NCBI GenBank assembly: GCA_002309635.1
Contig: DBXO01000012.1
Coordinates: 1 to 33,808 of the forward strand
Reading direction: 5' to 3'
Source of the DNA: Ruminococcus flavefaciens
Lineage (GTDB): Bacteria > Bacillota > Clostridia > Oscillospirales > Ruminococcaceae
DNA: 33,808 nucleotides
Shown here: in pieces, positions 31,718 to 33,808 of the stretch
Numbering within the stretch: position 1 is the first letter of the stretch
Layout: each line of letters starts with the position of its first letter
Program-made: the position numbers and the translations under genes
The notes under the pieces: model-generated
What the model saw: only the letters and a program-made list of their open reading frames with translations
Database searches by the model: none
Told to the model about the DNA's origin: nothing

Positions 31718-33532
31718 ATGAAAAAAATACTTAGACCTGCGGGCGTTTTTCTGAAAGCAATGCCTCACTTTCTGGTGTTTGAACTTATATTCAAGCTCCT
31801 CCTGCTCGCAGTTGGCACACCTGTTATTGCACTCCTGCTGAAGCTTACCATGAAGCTTTCGGGAGTTGCATACCTTGATGACGAGAATCTTCTCGTATAC
31901 TTAAAGCACCCCTCTACTCTTATAGTCATTATCCTTATGCTGTTCTGCTACGCCTTTTTCTCCTTTGTGGAACTCTCCGCACTTGTGGCGTGCTTTTCCT
32001 GTTTCAGCAAAAAGGAACGCATATTTACAAACGGAATGTTCAGAGTGGGGCTTCATACGTTCAGAAAAGCCATGAAGGGCACGGGAGTTGTTCCGTTCCT
32101 TGCTTATATGGCCATAATGCCTCTTGCGCAGTTCTCACTGTCCTCGGGCATGTTCATGGCTCCTCTCATGCCTGTGCTGAGGAGGATATTCTACTCAGTA
32201 AACGGAGCGGTGGCAGTAATATGCTATGTGCTGATAGAGCTGCTGTTCATTATCTTTATCATAGGCGCAAGCTACAGTATACACTATCTTGTGCTTACTG
32301 ACAAGCCGTTCAGGGAGTGCATAAAGAAGAGCAAGGAAAAAATGCACGGTCAGCGCATTAAGATGATACTCTCGGCGCTGTCGTGGAGTATCGGGATAGT
32401 TGCACTCATCGCCCTGATAACATTCGGTCTGAGCTTTATCATAGTCTTTTTTGTCAAGGGTATTTCAAAGCCCGGCGCAGCTTTCGGTACAGCTCTTAAG
32501 ATACTTCGCTATACCTGGAGCGTTTTCACGGCTGTTTCGGCATTCTTCTCAGCTCCTGCCATTATATGGCTGCTTACCGACAAGTTCATGAAGGACGAAA
32601 AGGAAGAGAAGCTGGAACTGCCGAACAAGGGCTACAAAAAGTTCAGCAAGAAGAAAAGCGCGATAATCATTGCAGGTCTTGTCGCCGTAAGTTCGGTGAT
32701 GAACCTGTCCTACCTCAAAGCGCTCTCGCAGGGCAATATAAGCCTGAACGTGGGTATCATCAGCAGGACTCAGGTAACGGCTCACAGAGGCTTCTCAAAG
32801 GTGGCTCCTGAGAATACCATGCCTGCTTTTCAGGCGGCTGTGGACTGCGGCGCAGACTTTATCGAGCTCGATGTGCAGCTTACTGCCGACGGTCAGCTGG
32901 TAGTCATACACGATGACAAGCTGGACAGGACCACCAACGGAAAGGGACTTGTTGCAAGACGCACCTACGAGGAGCTCAGGACCCTGTCTGCGGGCTCGTG
33001 GTTCAAGGGCGAAGGGGAGTTCGACGACGTTGAGATACCGTTGTTCTCAGACGTTCTTGAACTCGTGAGTGACCATATCATGCTCAATATAGAGATAAAG
33101 CGCTCGGGAGAGCCTAAAAAGACTGCCGAAAAGGTAGTGGAGCTGGTTGAGGAGTACGGCCTGGTGCATTCCTGCTATATCACCTCGTTCTCATATCCTG
33201 CGCTGAAAAAGGTGAAGCAGCTGAATCCAAAGATAAAGACCGCATTCATCGCCAACCTTGCAACAGCTACATCATATGCGCAGCTGCCTTACATAGACGC
33301 AGTGAGCATGAACTATCTGTTCGTCAATCAGGCAGTGGTCAACTCCGCTCATCATCACGGAAAGCGCATTTTCGTGTGGACCGTGAACAGGCAGAGCGAA
33401 ATGAAGAAAATGATGGCTCTCGGAGTTGACAATATCATTACGGACCGCCCCGACAGGGCTCTCGAACTTGTGAACTCGAAAAAGGTGGGCGATACTGTGC
33501 TCACGGCTCTGAAATATATCTTCGGGAACTGA
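31718..33532 (+). CDS. Membrane-anchored glycerophosphodiester phosphodiesterase
   Basis: The enzyme hydrolyses glycerophosphodiesters to glycerol-3-phosphate and an alcohol. I start at ATG 31718 (TCGGAG site upstream); the frame is open from 31625, but the promoter lies inside that extension. The product has about 604 residues. Its N-terminal 320 residues carry six or more membrane spans, the layout of the GPDP membrane domain found in Firmicutes. The catalytic GDPD barrel follows from about residue 350, with AHRGFSKVAPENT (catalytic His), FIELDVQLTADGQLVVIHDDKLDRTTNG (the Glu-Asp metal pair and second His) and VFVWTVN-like FVWTVNRQSEM near the end. The catalytic domain probably faces outside, acting on phospholipid head groups or teichoic acid. 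The gene is monocistronic. Confidence 0.93.
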   Translation: MKKILRPAGVFLKAMPHFLVFELIFKLLLLAVGTPVIALLLKLTMKLSGVAYLDDENLLVYLKHPSTLIVIILMLFCYAFFSFVELSALVACFSCFSKKERIFTNGMFRVGLHTFRKAMKGTGVVPFLAYMAIMPLAQFSLSSGMFMAPLMPVLRRIFYSVNGAVAVICYVLIELLFIIFIIGASYSIHYLVLTDKPFRECIKKSKEKMHGQRIKMILSALSWSIGIVALIALITFGLSFIIVFFVKGISKPGAAFGTALKILRYTWSVFTAVSAFFSAPAIIWLLTDKFMKDEKEEKLELPNKGYKKFSKKKSAIIIAGLVAVSSVMNLSYLKALSQGNISLNVGIISRTQVTAHRGFSKVAPENTMPAFQAAVDCGADFIELDVQLTADGQLVVIHDDKLDRTTNGKGLVARRTYEELRTLSAGSWFKGEGEFDDVEIPLFSDVLELVSDHIMLNIEIKRSGEPKKTAEKVVELVEEYGLVHSCYITSFSYPALKKVKQLNPKIKTAFIANLATATSYAQLPYIDAVSMNYLFVNQAVVNSAHHHGKRIFVWTVNRQSEMKKMMALGVDNIITDRPDRALELVNSKKVGDTVLTALKYIFGN

Positions 33533-33548
33533 AAACAGGCGTAAAACA

Positions 33549-33597
33549 GCCCTCTGTCACAGAGAAGAAAAGTGTTTCTGCTGTGAAGTGAAAGGGC
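33549..33597 (+). other. Long imperfect hairpin after the GDPD gene
   Basis: GCCCT (33549-33553) pairs with AGGGC (33593-33597), CACAG with CTGTG, and AGAA with TTCT inside. There is no T-run after it, so it may be a 3' stabiliser or a weak terminator. Confidence 0.45.
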
Positions 33598-33665
33598 GTA
33601 AAGATATATAGTTAAAATAAAATTATTGTACATAAAAAATTTACAAATACAATTTCTGCAAATTG

Positions 33666-33694
33666 TTGATTTATCCCTATATATGTGTTATAAT
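33666..33694 (+). promoter_or_regulatory. Promoter at the right edge
   Basis: TTGATT (33666-33671) and TATAAT (33689-33694) are 17 bases apart. The gene it serves lies beyond the window. Confidence 0.8.
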
Positions 33695-33700
33695 TAAACA

Positions 33701-33808
33701 CGTTGAGTGCGCTGAATGCGCACTGACTGCAGAAGATATGCGTTGAAACAGAAGGTTGCTGCCGGTATGGCAGGTAATTTCTGTGGAGTATGTCCGATTT
33801 TAAACCGG
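33701..33808 (+). promoter_or_regulatory. Structured 5' leader running off the window
   Basis: Hairpin one is AGTGCGC/GCGCACT (33706-33724) with a five-base loop. Hairpin two has ACAGAA/TTCTGT outside (33748-33784) and CTGCC/GGCAG inside. No start codon with a ribosome site follows before the edge. It could be a protein-binding or ligand-binding leader; I cannot assign a class. Confidence 0.45.

Overview
The window looks like a chromosomal segment of a Gram-positive anaerobe of the Clostridia, most probably a Ruminococcus-type member of the Oscillospiraceae. The reasons are near-consensus sigma-A promoters (TTGACA, 17 bases, TATAAT) before most transcription units, strong GGAG ribosome sites, no outer-membrane genes, frequent ATA and AGG codons, and several Firmicutes families (DUF4190, DUF2752, C_GCAxxG_C_C, YIP1, DUF5696). 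The assignment is an inference from style, since no rRNA or other taxonomic marker is present.

Left end (1-3750): the first codons of a leftward gene, a leftward Fic AMP-transferase, a DUF4177 protein, a G+C-rich C_GCAxxG_C_C protein that looks acquired, and a leftward tRNA operon (Gly-Arg-His) with a clear promoter and terminator. A small unknown membrane protein follows, preceded by two kinds of regulatory repeat.

Operon A (3852-11384): two sugar-type ABC permeases, a HlyD/MacA-like membrane adaptor with a long coiled coil, a MacB-like extracytoplasmic domain protein without the FtsX permease, and a 917-residue lipoprotein joining a propeller-like domain, an acidic/His insertion and a solute-binding domain. 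No ATPase is present. The combination is unusual.

Middle (11473-18593): two DUF4190 proteins flanking a DUF2752 protein, a polysaccharide flippase, deoD purine nucleoside phosphorylase, a dense 470-base intergenic region (phased 11-bp repeats, a candidate small RNA, two 81-bp structured repeats), a third DUF4190-like protein, and a leftward NatAB-type ABC exporter.

Operon B (18967-31580): after a leader with a terminator-like hairpin come a 975-residue solute-binding protein with carbohydrate-binding-like N-terminal domains, a permease pair, an AT-rich intruder gene, an NHL-propeller/TPR membrane protein, a YIP1 protein, a 933-residue DUF5696 protein that may be a glycosidase-like surface enzyme, and a second permease pair. 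It has no ATPase. Operons A and B both read as large surface glycan capture and uptake systems that would borrow a shared ATPase (MsmX/MsiK type) encoded elsewhere.

Right end (31603-33808): a membrane-anchored glycerophosphodiester phosphodiesterase, then a promoter and structured leader for a gene beyond the window.
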